Origin: Dryomyza anilis
Taxonomy: Eukaryota > Arthropoda > Insecta > Diptera > Dryomyzidae
Direction of reading: 5' to 3'
Length of the DNA: 64,000 nucleotides
Assembly (NCBI GenBank): GCA_951804985.1
Contig: OX638134.1
Coordinates: forward strand, 2,480,001 to 2,544,000
Position 1 is the first letter of the stretch; the number at the start of each line of letters is the position of its first letter. Made by a program: the position numbers and the translations under genes. Shown here in pieces: positions 24,880 to 36,184 of the stretch. The notes beneath the pieces were generated by a model. That model was not told where the DNA came from. It worked only from the letters and a program-made list of their open reading frames with translations, and did not search any database.

Positions 24880-25726
24880 ATGAGCTCATCTAGTTCGTCG
24901 TCGGTATCCGTATCAATAGAATCCAACGAAGAAGAAGAAGATGTGAATAACCGTGAACTTGAGCAGGCAATTATCAAATACATAACCTTTAGCAAACGAA
25001 TTTTATACGTCGAACAGCCTGCTACATGGCATCGGTTCCACACTTCGAATGCCGTCAACTTGGAGCGCTTTGCCGATTATACCCCGCATCAATTGTGCCA
25101 AAAATTCATGGAGAATGTGTTGCCCTGCATTTATCAGTACGATTTGATGACGCAAGAAGTGGCAGCCATCGAGCTGCTGCAGTTGCATCCGGAGTATCAA
25201 AGATCGGAGCATGGTTACATACGAGTGGATAAGCCGCAACGCCTGATGGCAGCACGAGAGCCAAAACTAAACGTTGACTATCGCGTGGAGGAGCACACTT
25301 TTTGCGTAAATCTTTTATAAAATTGCGACTATTATTTTGTTTATTGTATTTAAATTATAGCCACCGGCTTCGCCACCAAGACGCGCATCCCAATTTACAC
25401 TGCAGCCCCGGCCGTGCAGTTCAATACACACGGTGGTCACACGTTATGCACGTCAAGTGCAGACGTTCGGTAATACGTTTAACTTTAAGAAAGAGTCGCA
25501 TGCATTGCTCTCCGCTGCATTCGGTGATGACTTGGAACTGACGCGCTGCATTCTGCTCGAACCAACGGAGCTGCTTCGTCGGATGCGTCACGCAAAACGT
25601 GAGTTTGAGAATAAAGCTAAAATTCCAAGAAATTGTGTAAAGCCTCAGAAATTGTTGCAAAAGCTCAAAAGAAGCAACAAACTGTTGCGTACACTATGCG
25701 ACATGATGGACAATTCCTACATGTAG
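24880..25726 (+). CDS. Unassigned 263-aa protein with serine-rich N-terminus
   Basis: I do not recognise the family. Two exons, 24880-25305 and 25361-25726, join in phase 0 with a canonical GTAAAT donor and TTATAG acceptor (55-bp intron). The protein starts with seven serines in MSSSSSSSVSVSIESNEEEE, then an acidic patch. A predicted helical region runs from RELEQAIIKYITFSKRILYV to QLCQKFMENVLPCIYQYD, followed by QEVAAIELLQLHPEYQ. Exon 2 is basic, with TRYARQVQTFGNTFNFKKES, LEPTELLRRMRHAKREFENK and a Lys-rich end KLLQKLKRSNKLLRTLCDMM. The small size, basic C-terminus and acidic N-terminus would fit a nuclear or chromatin-associated protein, but that is only a guess. It begins about 100 bp after the triplicated block, so its promoter may lie within or beside that duplication. 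Confidence 0.7.
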
Positions 25727-26737
25727 TTGTAATAATTATTAGAAGCTTTATCTATTTTAAAAGTTCGATTTTTAATATAGTTCAATGTTTTTAAATTAAC
25801 ACTGGACCTTTTTAACTATGATATATCAAAAATGAATTAGCTGACATTGAAATGAAAACAATGAATTTCTTACGTTTTCTTTTAGAAAATGTGTTATTTG
25901 AAAATTCTTTTAATGTTGTTTTCTATTCCAAAATATCCATAATAACTAAACTAAAAAGATTATTCAAATTATAAAAAACTGTTAATATTTTTATATAAAA
26001 AAAAGGTTTTTTATCAATGTTATTAACAAATATTAATTTAAATGATTCTCAAAGATGTTTTTCAAATACTCACATTTTTTAAAGCACTGTTTTTAATTTT
26101 ATGTTATTACTTTGATTATTTAAATTTTTATTATTAAAAATGAATTATACTAAAAAAATTATTTATATAAAAAAAAAAATTATATTATAAAAAAGCTTTT
26201 TTTAATTTTTAAAATTATTCATAAATAATTTAAAGTCAACTTTAAAAATAATGTCTACTTTTTTCTCAATTTTTATAAAGAATAAAATGTCAAAAAGCTA
26301 ATTTGAATTTAAATATTCGACTTTAAATTGTTGATACATATATGCGCTATTGTTTTGTTTTTAATCCTGCTATTTAAATTCATAATTTGTTAATTATGAT
26401 GATTCCGCGTTAAAATCGATAAACGATATCGTAAATGATTTTTCCTAAAATCTGATTAAAACAATCGTAAATGATTCAAGCAGGAATATATTATCGTTTT
26501 TATAATTTTTCAAACGTAATTTGTCTAATCATAAAATATGAAAAATATTCAAAATTGAGATTATTCAGAATATTGATTAATCAACATTTTTTGAAATTGT
26601 TTAATCGCGCAGCTTTTAAAAATATTCTCAAATTATTTTTAATAATTAGCTCATTTTTAAAATGATTGCTCAAAGAATCTAATAACTCTATATATTTTTT
26701 TACTACTAATATTTTATAATAATTAATTCAAATTACA
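25727..26737. other. AT-rich intergenic DNA, nothing recognised
   Basis: About 1 kb, very AT-rich, between convergent genes: the unassigned gene on the plus strand and the ionotropic receptor on the minus strand. It should contain both 3' UTRs. The frame at 26471-26665 shows no recognisable domain. Confidence 0.6.
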
Positions 26738-29004
26738 TTAAATTCCATCGCCTTGCATTATAACTACGCCATAGCGTCGCTGCCATTGCAACAATGTATT
26801 TTTTATAATCTTTTCAAATGCATATTCCAAGAAAAAAACTATAATGCCTGTCAAAATACCAAATCCGAACATAGCCAATGCATAACGACATTCCGTCAAA
26901 CCAATCGATACAAATCCACCCATACCGCTCTCGCATTTAGGCTTTTGCGGAAACCATTTCCGTTCCTCGCGATTCATTAAACCAACCTCTCGCTGCCAGC
27001 GTAATCTACAATAATTGCAATTATTATTTGTAACCTTAATTTAGGGTTGACACTTATGTACTGTCTGCGAAATAGCTCTTTGTAGGGAAAATTCTTGCGT
27101 GTCGGTATAGCAATCATAGGCAATTGAAATGGTTCTAATTCCTTGAGACCGCATTTTTCTGGCTCACTGAAAGTGTCGCTAATAATTTGGTATCCTGCCT
27201 GCAATTCCACCTGATAGGCGAAGAGGCCAGTGCGCATTTTTTCCATGCCAATAAGCGGACGCATGTAGACCTTGTCACCTTTGGGTGCAATTTTCCGATG
27301 GTACAGATGATTTGTTATGGGATCGGTAGATTCCTAACGAAAAAACAAAAATTGTATTTGAAATAAATAAAATCTCAAAAAATAACCCACATTAAAGTAT
27401 ATTTTATTATAAACCGTATCCTGCACCCCAATCTCCAGCGGTGATTGACTCAGATCCGTCAGCGAATGTATTGCCTCACTTGGACTCTGCAGTAACGCCA
27501 CGATATTGGCCGAAAATGAGGTGAACAAGAAGAGCGTAGCCACAAAGGTCGTGAATACAATTACACGTCCCGATCGATTGACGATTGTTACATAGAAACC
27601 CTGCTGACACATTGCACCCCAGACGAATATAACACAATCCCAAAAATCCATATCATGATTGTGCGGCGAAAACAGCATCTCCAAGACAAACACGACTGTG
27701 GTGAAGATCATTAGAAAAAGTATCGAGATCCAAACGTCATTTTCGAAAGGCAATGCGAAAATATTCGATACTGCTGACAACGGTGGTTGACGAAACATTA
27801 TGCCGGCCCGTATGCGAAACGTTTCGGCGACAAAATCACATAAAGCAACACGATCCAAACGCATAAAAATAGCCATTTGTCCAAAATCGAGTTCATAACG
27901 TTGGAATCGGCCCATTAGGCCGTCGAAAGAGCCATTAGGCTGATGCCAACCGTAGTTGTCGGTTTGATGCGTATTGAAACTATTTGAAAAATCGTATGTT
28001 TTATTATTCCAGCATTATTTACTCTTATTTACCTTAAATTTAATTTATTGGCCATTTCAATAGTTAGACGATTATTAACCTTTGAGATGGTATCAATATG
28101 ACGCAACGTTAAGTCTTCAATATCGGTAAAAAGATCAGGAAACGCTATAACCAGTCCAGTTTTAAATGTTATACCCTCCAAATTTTGACGATACGTAATT
28201 GCTGAACCAAAACTTTCTAAAGCAACGATCATTTGCGATACATTTTTCAAATCTTTAGCGATAGTGCGCGCTATTATTGGTTTCCATTCAGCAACCTTAT
28301 ACACATCGATTAAAGAAAAACCGACCATTTCGATGCTAGGTTTCCGTACCAATACGCGTACCTCTCCATCTGGTGGCAGAAAGATCAGTTCGTCCTGCAA
28401 AAGATTAATGTCTTCGGCTGCCTTAGCGAGCAGCAACCAGAAACGATTTGTCGTAAAAAAGTTATTTTCAGAGGATGCAGACCAACGCAGCACATTCAGC
28501 GCACACTCCGATGCCAGCTCTAATAAAATGATACCCGTTTTATGAGAGAGGGGCTGCAGCTTCAGTTTGAGACGACGTGTTGTTCCATTATTGCTGCGAA
28601 AGCTGAGCGGCGGTGCATATGGATATGGTGTAGTTAAAGGATCCTGGTCATTAACATAGTCGTTGCCATGGAAAATGCGCACAAAGAAGCCATTCTCTAT
28701 AAAGACAGTCACCATTGCAAGTAGCTGGTGACGCTCAATGGATGATTCTGTAAAAACCAAAATTTTAAATAAATCTTGAGATTTGCTTAAGTGCCTTACC
28801 GATATCTGTGGGACAAGCTATAATGATTACACTATGTACGCCATGGAAATGTAAGTATGCCATGTAAATGTCCGTCATAGAGGAATAAGATTCTGGAAAA
28901 GACTTTGCTGGAGAATCTTCCGTACAAGTTTGACATTCTGATCCGAACACAGAGTACAATAGGCCAAAGAAGCCGAAAACAAGTATCTTAAAATGCTGCA
29001 TCAT
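26738..29004 (-). CDS. Antennal-type ionotropic receptor (Ir75/Ir64a-like group)
   Basis: IRs are variant ionotropic glutamate receptors that act as chemosensory ion channels in sensory cilia. Five exons are in phase: 29004-28800, 28747-28033, 27979-27391, 27333-27062 and 27005-26738, giving 682 aa. The first about 21 residues form a signal peptide (KILVFGFFGLLYSVFG). Then come a divergent N-terminal region and the S1 ligand domain. Transmembrane helix 1 is WISILFLMIFTTVVFVLEML, the pore loop is DFWDCVIFVWGAMCQQGF, helix 2 is FTTFVATLFLFTSFSANIVA, then S2, and helix 3 is FGFGILTGIIVFFLEYAF. The CQQG pore motif and the SFSANIVALLQSP stretch are typical of the Ir75/Ir64a/Ir31a/Ir84a clade, whose Drosophila members sense acids and amines. 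The exact orthologue is not assigned. The 56-bp intron 4 was placed to restore QLRWQREVGLMNR. Confidence 0.9.
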
Positions 29005-29575
29005 CTACTATGCGTGGCTAACTTAACTGTAACTTGCTTTTATATCATACTATTTGGGGATTTGTACTTCATATAATTCAAATAATTTCAAGCAAATTAC
29101 TTTATTATTTTGTACATTCATGAAACGCAATCAATTTTAATAGAGTAAATCTAATTTAAAATTCAAATTATTCCACCTCGCGGTATATAATACATAAAAT
29201 AATAAGCTATACAATGTAATATGTATATGATGAAATAGCGCCCAAGACAATAGTAAAAAAAAATTCCGTTGAGTATTTATATTATACATATTTTATAATG
29301 CAAAACTTTTTTAATTTTCAGAATTCTTTATGGATAATTATCGATTATCGATAATTTTTGTAAAACATCCTCCAAAATTTTATTTTGTAGATTAAAATTG
29401 CGGAAATTTTAATTTGATCGAAATTGTTTTTTTTTTTGAGAGTGAGAGTCTGGACCAGTCTGGACGCACTTCATGCGGCAATCTTGCCATATTTTGGGAA
29501 ACACTCAAATTTTGAAATGACTCAAAATTAATTAACAATTAAATAAAAAAATTAAATTTAAATTTTTATAATCAT

Positions 29576-29908
29576 CCCAATCGAGAAACACGTCGGGAGA
29601 CATTTCCGATGAAATTGATAAAAAGCAATCGTGCAACTCACATATTCGAAAATTTTCATCGGATAAAATCCATCGAGTTTCCCGTCGACTGAAAATTAAC
29701 TGTGAAATTTGCTCACATTTTATTTTTATGTAAAAACATGAAGTGTTACATCATTAGTAATTGATTGCAGAATAAAAATAAAAAAATGTAAAAGAGAAAA
29801 ACAATGTTGCGCTGTTTTATAAATGTTTCGCGTTCATTGGAAAACTCGATTTACTTTTATTTTCCGTCGGAAGTCGATGAACTTCCGTTCATCGGGAATC
29901 TGATTGGG
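29576..29908. mobile_element. Candidate TIR element, 333 bp
   Basis: The ends are CCCAATC and GATTGGG. Further inside, imperfectly mirrored phrases built on 'cgtcgg', 'ttccgatgaa' and 'catcgg' recur on both arms and in the middle. No clear target-site duplication was seen, so this is a tentative MITE call. Confidence 0.4.
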
Positions 29909-30290
29909 CTGAATATGTATATTTTATTGTATTTATATTGAGTGTGCAGAATACCTGCAGCACCACCTGGTGGTGGTGGCGGATGTTTTTTTTTTTTGGA
30001 AAATATTTTTGTTTTGCCAGTATTTGGTTTTTTTTTTGGGCATATAATTTTCTTCCATTAAGTTATTTAAAAATGTTGTTTTTGTATGGCGTATTGCCGC
30101 ATTCCGTGTCCGCGACCAAAGCGTATACAGTCTCGGGCACCACCTGTTCTGAAGCGGCGTTCTCTGAAGCGGTGTTCTCCTCCTGGGTGTTCTGGGACGA
30201 TTTATTTTTGAACATGTTGAATGAAAAAGTTTACGGAAAAAAACAAAACTTTCAACCGCCAACAAAATGAAATTTAAATTTTTTTCAAAA

Positions 30291-30425
30291 AAGAAGAAAA
30301 GCACCGCAGCACGAAACTTCAGAAGTCCACCTGTTATCGATTTCAAAACGTCAAAAGTTACACCTGTTATCGATATCAAAACCAGTTGGAATTTTGACGT
30401 TTCGTGCTGCGCTGCTATTCTTCTT
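30291..30425. repeat. Hairpin with paired TTATCGAT sites upstream of the ZAD gene
   Basis: The 27-bp arms 30291-30317 and 30399-30425 are inverted with two mismatches; their shared core is CGCAGCACGAAAC on the left and GTTTCGTGCTGCG on the right. Between them lie direct repeats of ACCTGTTATCGATWTCAAAA. The second copy contains a perfect DRE (TATCGATA, 30368-30375). The structure ends about 110 bp before the start codon, so it may be part of the promoter or a small element inserted there. Confidence 0.6.
30368..30375 (+). promoter_or_regulatory. Perfect DRE motif (TATCGATA)
   Basis: This octamer matches the DREF-binding element, 160 bp upstream of the ZAD start codon. A near copy (TTATCGATTT) lies about 33 bp further upstream. 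A match of 8 bp is not proof of function, but its position before a start codon is typical. Confidence 0.45.
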
Positions 30426-30535
30426 TCTTGACTTTTTGCACTTTTGACTTTTGTAAATAATAATATTGGAATTATTTGGAACATAAAGCAACTTGACTGG
30501 ATTTGGAGCAAGTGCGTGCTCAAACGACCGCCCAC

Positions 30536-31388
30536 ATGGCAGAGGCGCCAGCCACATACTGTCGTGTGTGCCTCAAATCAAAGCATAACCAGATTTCACT
30601 CTACATTCATGTGCAGCAGAAGTACCTGCCCAGCGTCATTGAGAACATATGCGGGTTACTGGTAGGTGACATACAACAATTAATGTTGGGATAATATAAA
30701 GTGTTATTTCAAAGATTTCTTCCTTTGATGAGCCCGAGGCACTAATATGCAAGGAATGCGCTTTGGCCATTATACAGGCCGATGAAATAATACAAAAGTG
30801 TCAGGAATCCCACAGGATATTAGTGGAGCAGCACAATGTGCGGCACCTGGAACACGTTAAAGCTGAGCTGGAATTGGAGACAGATGAAAAGCCAGCTGAG
30901 GAACAGTATGCAGCTGAAGAGCAGGACTTTGACATGGAGAAGCTGCCGCAGCAATGTGTGAAAGAATTACCAGATAAATGCTCCGAACTCACCGCAGAAG
31001 TTAAGCTGGAGACGCAGGATTCAACGGATGCATTGGATGAACATTTATATGTAATTTGAGATTTTTAAAAGTTAATTTTAAATTAACACTTTTGCAATAT
31101 TTACAGATTGAACCGGAAATGCTGGTGGATACCATATTGGAAAATCCTGAAACCCATAATAGTCACAACATTGCTGAGCAAAGTGACCTGCTGCCAGCAC
31201 AAATACCTGACACTACCCCTACCGCAACCAGCAGCATCTATTGCAGCACCACCAAAAGCGCCAAACCAAAGAAGAAATTTGTACGCAGCCGCGAACAATA
31301 CCTCAAGCGCAAAATACGCAATCTGCCCGTTAAAGAGCCGCTGACACTGATCGGTGTATATATATATACACTTTTTTCTGGTGATTAA
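30536..31388 (+). CDS. ZAD-domain protein lacking C2H2 fingers
   Basis: The ZAD is an insect-expanded zinc-binding dimerisation domain, usually at the N-terminus of C2H2 transcription factors. Three exons, 30536-30661, 30715-31050 and 31107-31388, are in phase 0 and give 247 aa. The ZAD has its four zinc cysteines in YCRVCL (residues 9 and 12) and ICKECAL (in exon 2), with the intervening helix LPSVIENICGLLISSFDEPE. After it come an acidic linker with many Glu and Gln, and a basic segment KPKKKFVRSREQYLKRKIRN near the C-terminus. No C2H2 motif follows before the stop or before the next gene. This is either a finger-less ZAD protein or one whose finger exons were lost. The final codons run through a TATA-rich stretch, so the true end may be an alternative splice at CTGATCG|GTGTAT. 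Confidence 0.8.
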
Positions 31389-31454
31389 TACCCATTGTTT
31401 CGTTTGCAAATATTTATCTATTAGAATATATTAAAACAATAATTGAAGATTACA

Positions 31455-32084
31455 ATGGCTGCATTAAAAGGTATAAATACTGTGTAGCAATTAAAGTGTT
31501 ATAATTTATCAGAATATTGTTTTTTTCATTATCTTCAAAACACTGCAAATCGGTCGAAATGAATACTAATACACAAAAAAAGCGTAAGTGTTATTCAAAA
31601 TTCGCACTTGTTTATTTTACATTTAACTTTGGTGCATTTCTAATTCTCCTCTATTGCAGTCTTCTCATCTGCGCATTTATGACGTGCCTCGGAATGACCT
31701 TTTTAATTCTGGCCTGCGCTGTGCCCAAGGATAAGGTGTTCTATCCCTTCTTCGTTCTTATCTTTTATGTGATGTCCGTGTTGCCAGTGTTCATCTCAAA
31801 ACGTATGAATCCCGGTCAGGAGACGAATCCTAAAACAGAATTTGCGCTCTTCCTGACGGCTGGCATGGTACTCAGTGCCTTTGCACTGCCCATAGTTTTG
31901 GCCCACAGCCATGTGGTAAGTTGACTGATATAGCCTTCTATTGTATGTTTATTACGTATGCTTGCAGATCGGTTGGACGGCTTGCGTACTCACACTGATC
32001 AGTAATGTAATTAACTATCTGACCATATTCGGATATGCCATGAAGGACGGCGAATTCGATGCTCCCTACGGCGGCATGTTTTAA
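31455..32084 (+). CDS. LEPROT / Vps55-family endosomal membrane protein
   Basis: Vps55/LEPROT proteins are small four-helix membrane proteins acting in endosome-to-vacuole/lysosome trafficking and receptor surface levels. Clear coding exons are 31660-31915 and 31968-32084. They encode MTCLGMTFLILACAVPKDKV, FYPFFVLIFYVMSVLPVFIS, LFLTAGMVLSAFALPIVLAH and a final helix WTACVLTLISNVINYLTIFG, ending APYGGMF. A plausible first exon, 31455-31470, encodes MAALK and has a GTATAA donor. By similarity to vertebrate MAGVKALVALSF it belongs here, but splicing it to 31660 leaves the frame off by one base. The frame is also open from upstream without splicing (from 31559), which would add an atypical basic N-terminus. 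The gene identity is firm; the first exon is not. Confidence 0.85.
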
Positions 32085-33946
32085 ACAAAAATTGAAAATA
32101 GTTGTAGGCAAAAGAAGGGCACTACAAAGAAATTACTGAAATATTCACTTTTTAGAGTACATATTCTAATTGGCCTAATGCAACTTAATGCTGTTTTAAA
32201 TTCATTTAATTTTAAGTTGAACGTTTTTTTATCGAGAACTACGTAAAATCAAATTAAAATAAAATTTAGTCTGAAAGTCATTACCAACATGCATGTGTAA
32301 GTTAAACGGCGATATTGGGAATCTCGCGATTTATATATATTTTCAATTATTTCATATTATAACTAATTTTGAAGTAATTTAAATTTAATAAAATATTCAT
32401 TTTATTTATAATTTTCTTACAATGATCTGTAATTAATAGTAGTTTATAAATATAACATTCAAAATAAATATACAAAAAAAAAGAAAATATTAATCTAAAA
32501 ACTTATTAAAAATATAAGTTATACAATAGTGAACAATATGTTTTATTAGATCAGCTTCCATAATTTTGAGTTATTACAAGTGCAGCCGCACACCCTAACT
32601 ACCGCAGAATTGAATCGAAATCAAATCATCCAAAAATAGTCTAAAAAATCAGCCCGAGAATTTATTTGGCACAAACGCCATTGAGTCGATTTCGAGTGAT
32701 TTGCATTAACAAAAAAAGATCAAATTTGTTATTTGGAGCATAGTCGATGATGATACGAGCAATCGAAAAATTGATAACGGAATTAGAAAGATAATGTTTA
32801 AGTCACATATATCCAATTCCTAACTCCATTCACCCAAAAATGGCGTTTTAGCCAAATAAATTTTGAGGTGACGATTTGTCAAATTTAGATTCAAAAATCT
32901 TAAAAATGATTGACAATTGAATTGCGTTTATAGTATTTTTAAACAGTACTATATACAATAAATCAGTACAATCAACGACAGATTACTTAACCGAAAGACC
33001 ATGTTACAGTTATATTTGATTAATCAATGTCTGCTTATTTGATTAATCAATGTCTGATTAATTGGTAAAATTATTATTGATTAATTAATTAATTAAAAAG
33101 GATTATGATAACGTACAGATAAATTTTAACGTAACCCAATAGGAAAAACTCCGCACCAACAAATTATATAGAATTGATGAATGGTATGTCCATAGGAAAA
33201 ATCGTTCATTCATTTTTTAGATTATATTGAATTAAATCATATAAGAAAATTGGTATTTTTGTACCATCCATCCATTTTTTTGTTTTTGTTTTTTTTTGTA
33301 ATATTTCGGAAGAATAATCCTACATAAGATGGGGAACTTATTTTTAATATATTTAGGCCCGGTTTCACAGTGCGCACTTAAGTAAAATATTAGTTGAGGA
33401 AAATTTAATATTTTTTGTATTCTAAAATTTGTCTGCATTTCAGTCAGCAAAAATACAATTTTTGAGTGGAGAGTGTCCGTATATTAAACAGTACATCAAG
33501 AAATCTAAATAAAATTAAAATAAATACAATTACGCTTTTTCGGTTAAAACTGGGTTACTGTGAAAAAAATAAAACGAAAAATAACTGAAATTAAGTTCAT
33601 ATCCGGCTTTTGGTTAGTTGGGTTTCATTTAGTTTTGAACAAAAAAAAAGTTTATATGATTCATAAAACTAGTTTCGAAAAAAAAAGAATTATATATGAA
33701 AAAACGGGAAAACTGTCTTCCTTCTCAAAAAAAACATGTTTATCTGCTCATATGGCAACACTGTCCGCCACAAAAAAAAAGAAACCCCTAAATCTAGGGA
33801 TAAAACACCGCAACACTGCTACTCTGAAAAAAAAACAAATACCAAACAAGGTTTGTAAACAAAGCTGGCCGTGTTATTTGTCTTTTTACGGTCTGCATTT
33901 GAAACTTACACTAGTTTATTCTAAATAAAAGTTTGCAAATAATTGA
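32085..33946. other. AT-rich intergenic DNA with a MITE-like element
   Basis: The LEPROT 3' flank is followed by a TIR structure at 32646-32876 and low-complexity sequence with tandem 'tgattaatcaatgtc' around 33010-33060. Open frames at 33232-33450 and 33560-33928 are Lys-rich translations of poly-A tracts with no domain. No gene is supported until 33947. Confidence 0.55.
32646..32876. mobile_element. MITE-like inverted repeat, about 230 bp
   Basis: The left arm has AATTTATTTGGC followed by AAACGCCATT; the right arm has AATGGCGTTT followed by GCCAAATAAATT. The arms extend outward imperfectly to AAATC/GATTT. There is no coding capacity. The outermost ends and target duplication are unclear. 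Confidence 0.55.
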
Positions 33947-36184
33947 ATGGAGTCACGAGATACTATTGACTCATTTGCATCTGCTTTAGATGTGCATTTA
34001 AATGTTGAAGGAAAAGGAAATGTCGATGAGGAAGAAGTCCTAAAAGTAGATTTTTATAATGAAGAAAATGTTGATGTTGCAAAAAATGTTGATGCAAAAG
34101 AAGTCGATAAAGAGAAATTGATCGATGAAGAACTCAATGCCACCACTGCACCCATTGGGGGAGAGGAGACTTCCACAGTAGCGGATGCAGTTACTTTGCC
34201 AAAAGTACTAATAAAACCAAAGAAATTTCCATTTAAATTGAAACAGGTTCAAAATGGGTTCGATACTTAAAAAATTCATATTTATTCTAAAAATAATATT
34301 TGATTTTATTAGCAACATACTAACTGTGCATCATACGGTACAGGAAGAGGAAAAACTCATCCGGATCCGCATGGCCGTGAGTTGCTTCAACGAACGTAGC
34401 TCTGAATTGATAGCTATTGATAAAAGGTTTTTCATTTAATTTTTAGCCAATATTATTACTGTTATCTAATTTGCATATACCCTATACAGAGGAAATGTTT
34501 TCGTGTTTGATTTCGTCAGTAAGCGCTACTGGCGTCTCTGGGTAAAGGTGCCCAAAGTAAGCACAGTGCGTCAGTCCCTTCGACAACCCAACGAGTACCT
34601 GTGCGGCACAAAGCTAGGCCATGTGCTGCTGTTGGATGTGGGTAAGTTCGAATAACCAATAACGCTTTTACGTTTTTAACAAAACGGTTTCGGTATATTG
34701 TTTTCATGTTAATGATCATTATTCTCGCATCACATATATATCAAACAAAAGTTGATCAGCATAAAATGATAAACATAGGTGGTTAAACATTGAATGGACA
34801 TTTTTAGTTTGCATTTATTTTAATTCATCTTATTTTGTATGGTGGAAATGAATCAAATATACAATTTGTTCAGAATTTACAAAATATTGTATAAATCAGG
34901 AAAAAATGTACCTATTGAATAAAAATTAATCAAATAGAAGCTTCAGAGAGTTCTTCCTGACTTCAGCGCTAAATTATTGTTGTGCATACTTGATTTCTAC
35001 ATGAGCACACAATGATTTAATATTTAAATCATATTACCTAATAAACATAGTTTCGATTGTATATAATTTCGATAACGTTTCGAATTCGTAACGATATCGT
35101 TAAATTTCTATAAAATCAGTATTTAATTATATGTCAAAAAAAAAGCTGTTCAATATTTCATATGAAACAGTTTAATAAATTTTAAAATTGAAAGAAATTT
35201 CGCAACTGTTAGTATGATTTAAAATTTAGTAAGTAGAAATATTTTAACCTCAAACTAGGTAAACAATTTTAATGTTGTGGATGCTATGTAATGCTTGGTG
35301 CTCAGCTCCATGAAAGATAATTTCAAGACAAATTAATTTAAATAGTATCGAAATTGAATAAGCTTTTCGAATTCGTTTCGATATCGAAATTAAATAATTT
35401 TTCGAATTCGTTTCGTTATCGAGATTGAATCAATTTTCGAATTCGTTTTGATATCGAGAATTCATACAATATCGTACACGACAGAGCCATTTTTATCGAG
35501 AACGCTATCATTCTCGAATCGTTAACGATATTCGAAAACGATAACAATGTTCGTTCAAACGAGATCGTTTCGAATATCGTTTGGTATGCTAGGTACTTAT
35601 TTTTCTAAAAACTAAGTTTTGATTTCGGTTTCAATCACTGAGTTCAAGTATTCAAATATTTAAGTATACAAAATTAAAATGTGTTTCTCTAGCAGCGCGG
35701 TCAAGCATCCTGCGCGATATTAACGTTTCCGCACAGCGGATTACACAGATTACTTTCCCGGGGCAACCACTGCAGCCGTCGTCCTTGGCTTTAATACACG
35801 CCGGCCACGAAGCCATACTACTCAATCTGGACAACTACACAGCCACACATCGCCTAGACTTTGATGAGTTGCTCATCACACTGAAGTACGCCTGTTATGT
35901 TCCGCATTCACTGAGTTATTCTAACAATATGTTTTAAATTTTATAACTATATCTAGAATACATTTTAAAACCAGTAAAACTCCAAAATTTTGATACCTAT
36001 CGGTTTTGGATATAGGGGTATTTTGGATTTGTCTAAAACAGTTTTTGTTTTCAATATGAAATATATCGTTCGGTTTTACTTATTCAGATTTAAAGCCATT
36101 AACTCGGAAACATTTCCTGCCGGGAAACATCGACAATTTCCTCAACCATACATCGGGAACATAAGTCTGAAGGCGTTGGCGTAA
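33947..36184 (+). CDS. TBC1D31-like WD40 protein, 5' part only
   Basis: TBC1D31 is a centriolar-satellite protein with N-terminal WD40 repeats and a Rab-GAP-like TBC domain. Phase-consistent exons are 33947-34257, 34313-34426, 34490-34641 and 35693-35885. The protein starts MESRDTIDSFASALDVHLNV with an acidic N-terminus, then KQVQNGNILTVHHTV and WD40-like blades: MAVSCFNERSSELIAIDKRG, NVFVFDFVSKRYW, LGHVLLLDVAARSSILRDIN, FPGQPLQPSSLALIHAGHEA. A further exon (36088 to the stop at 36184) would continue from a weak GTACGC donor but does not look like WD40 sequence. The remaining WD40 and TBC parts are not found. Either they lie beyond very long introns, or the gene is truncated by the repeat-rich DNA that follows. 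Intron 3 (1.05 kb) carries a tandem repeat. Confidence 0.7.
35040..35590. repeat. Tandem repeat rich in TTCGAATTCGTTTCGATATCG, in TBC1D31-like intron 3
   Basis: Units of roughly 45 bp repeat the phrase TTCGAATTCGTTTCGATATC, with variants near 35060, 35360, 35400 and 35440. More degenerate, partly inverted forms ('cgaatcgttaacgatattcg') follow up to 35590. The array has many short self-complementary pieces. Confidence 0.7.

Larger units (their letters stand above)
29005..30535. other. Intergenic DNA with two inverted-repeat structures; no gene accepted
   Basis: It contains a candidate TIR element (29576-29908) and a hairpin (30291-30425) just upstream of the ZAD gene. A minus-strand frame covering 30065-30215 reads MFKNKSSQNTQEENTASENA and continues to IFK-stop; it is short, lacks splice support and matches no family I know. 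The longer overlapping frame at 29933-30535 is low-complexity. Confidence 0.5.

Noticed and set aside
29933..30535. 200-aa minus-strand open frame
   Set aside because: Composition is poly-A/T driven and Arg/Lys-rich, with no domain, and it overlaps the ZAD promoter hairpin.
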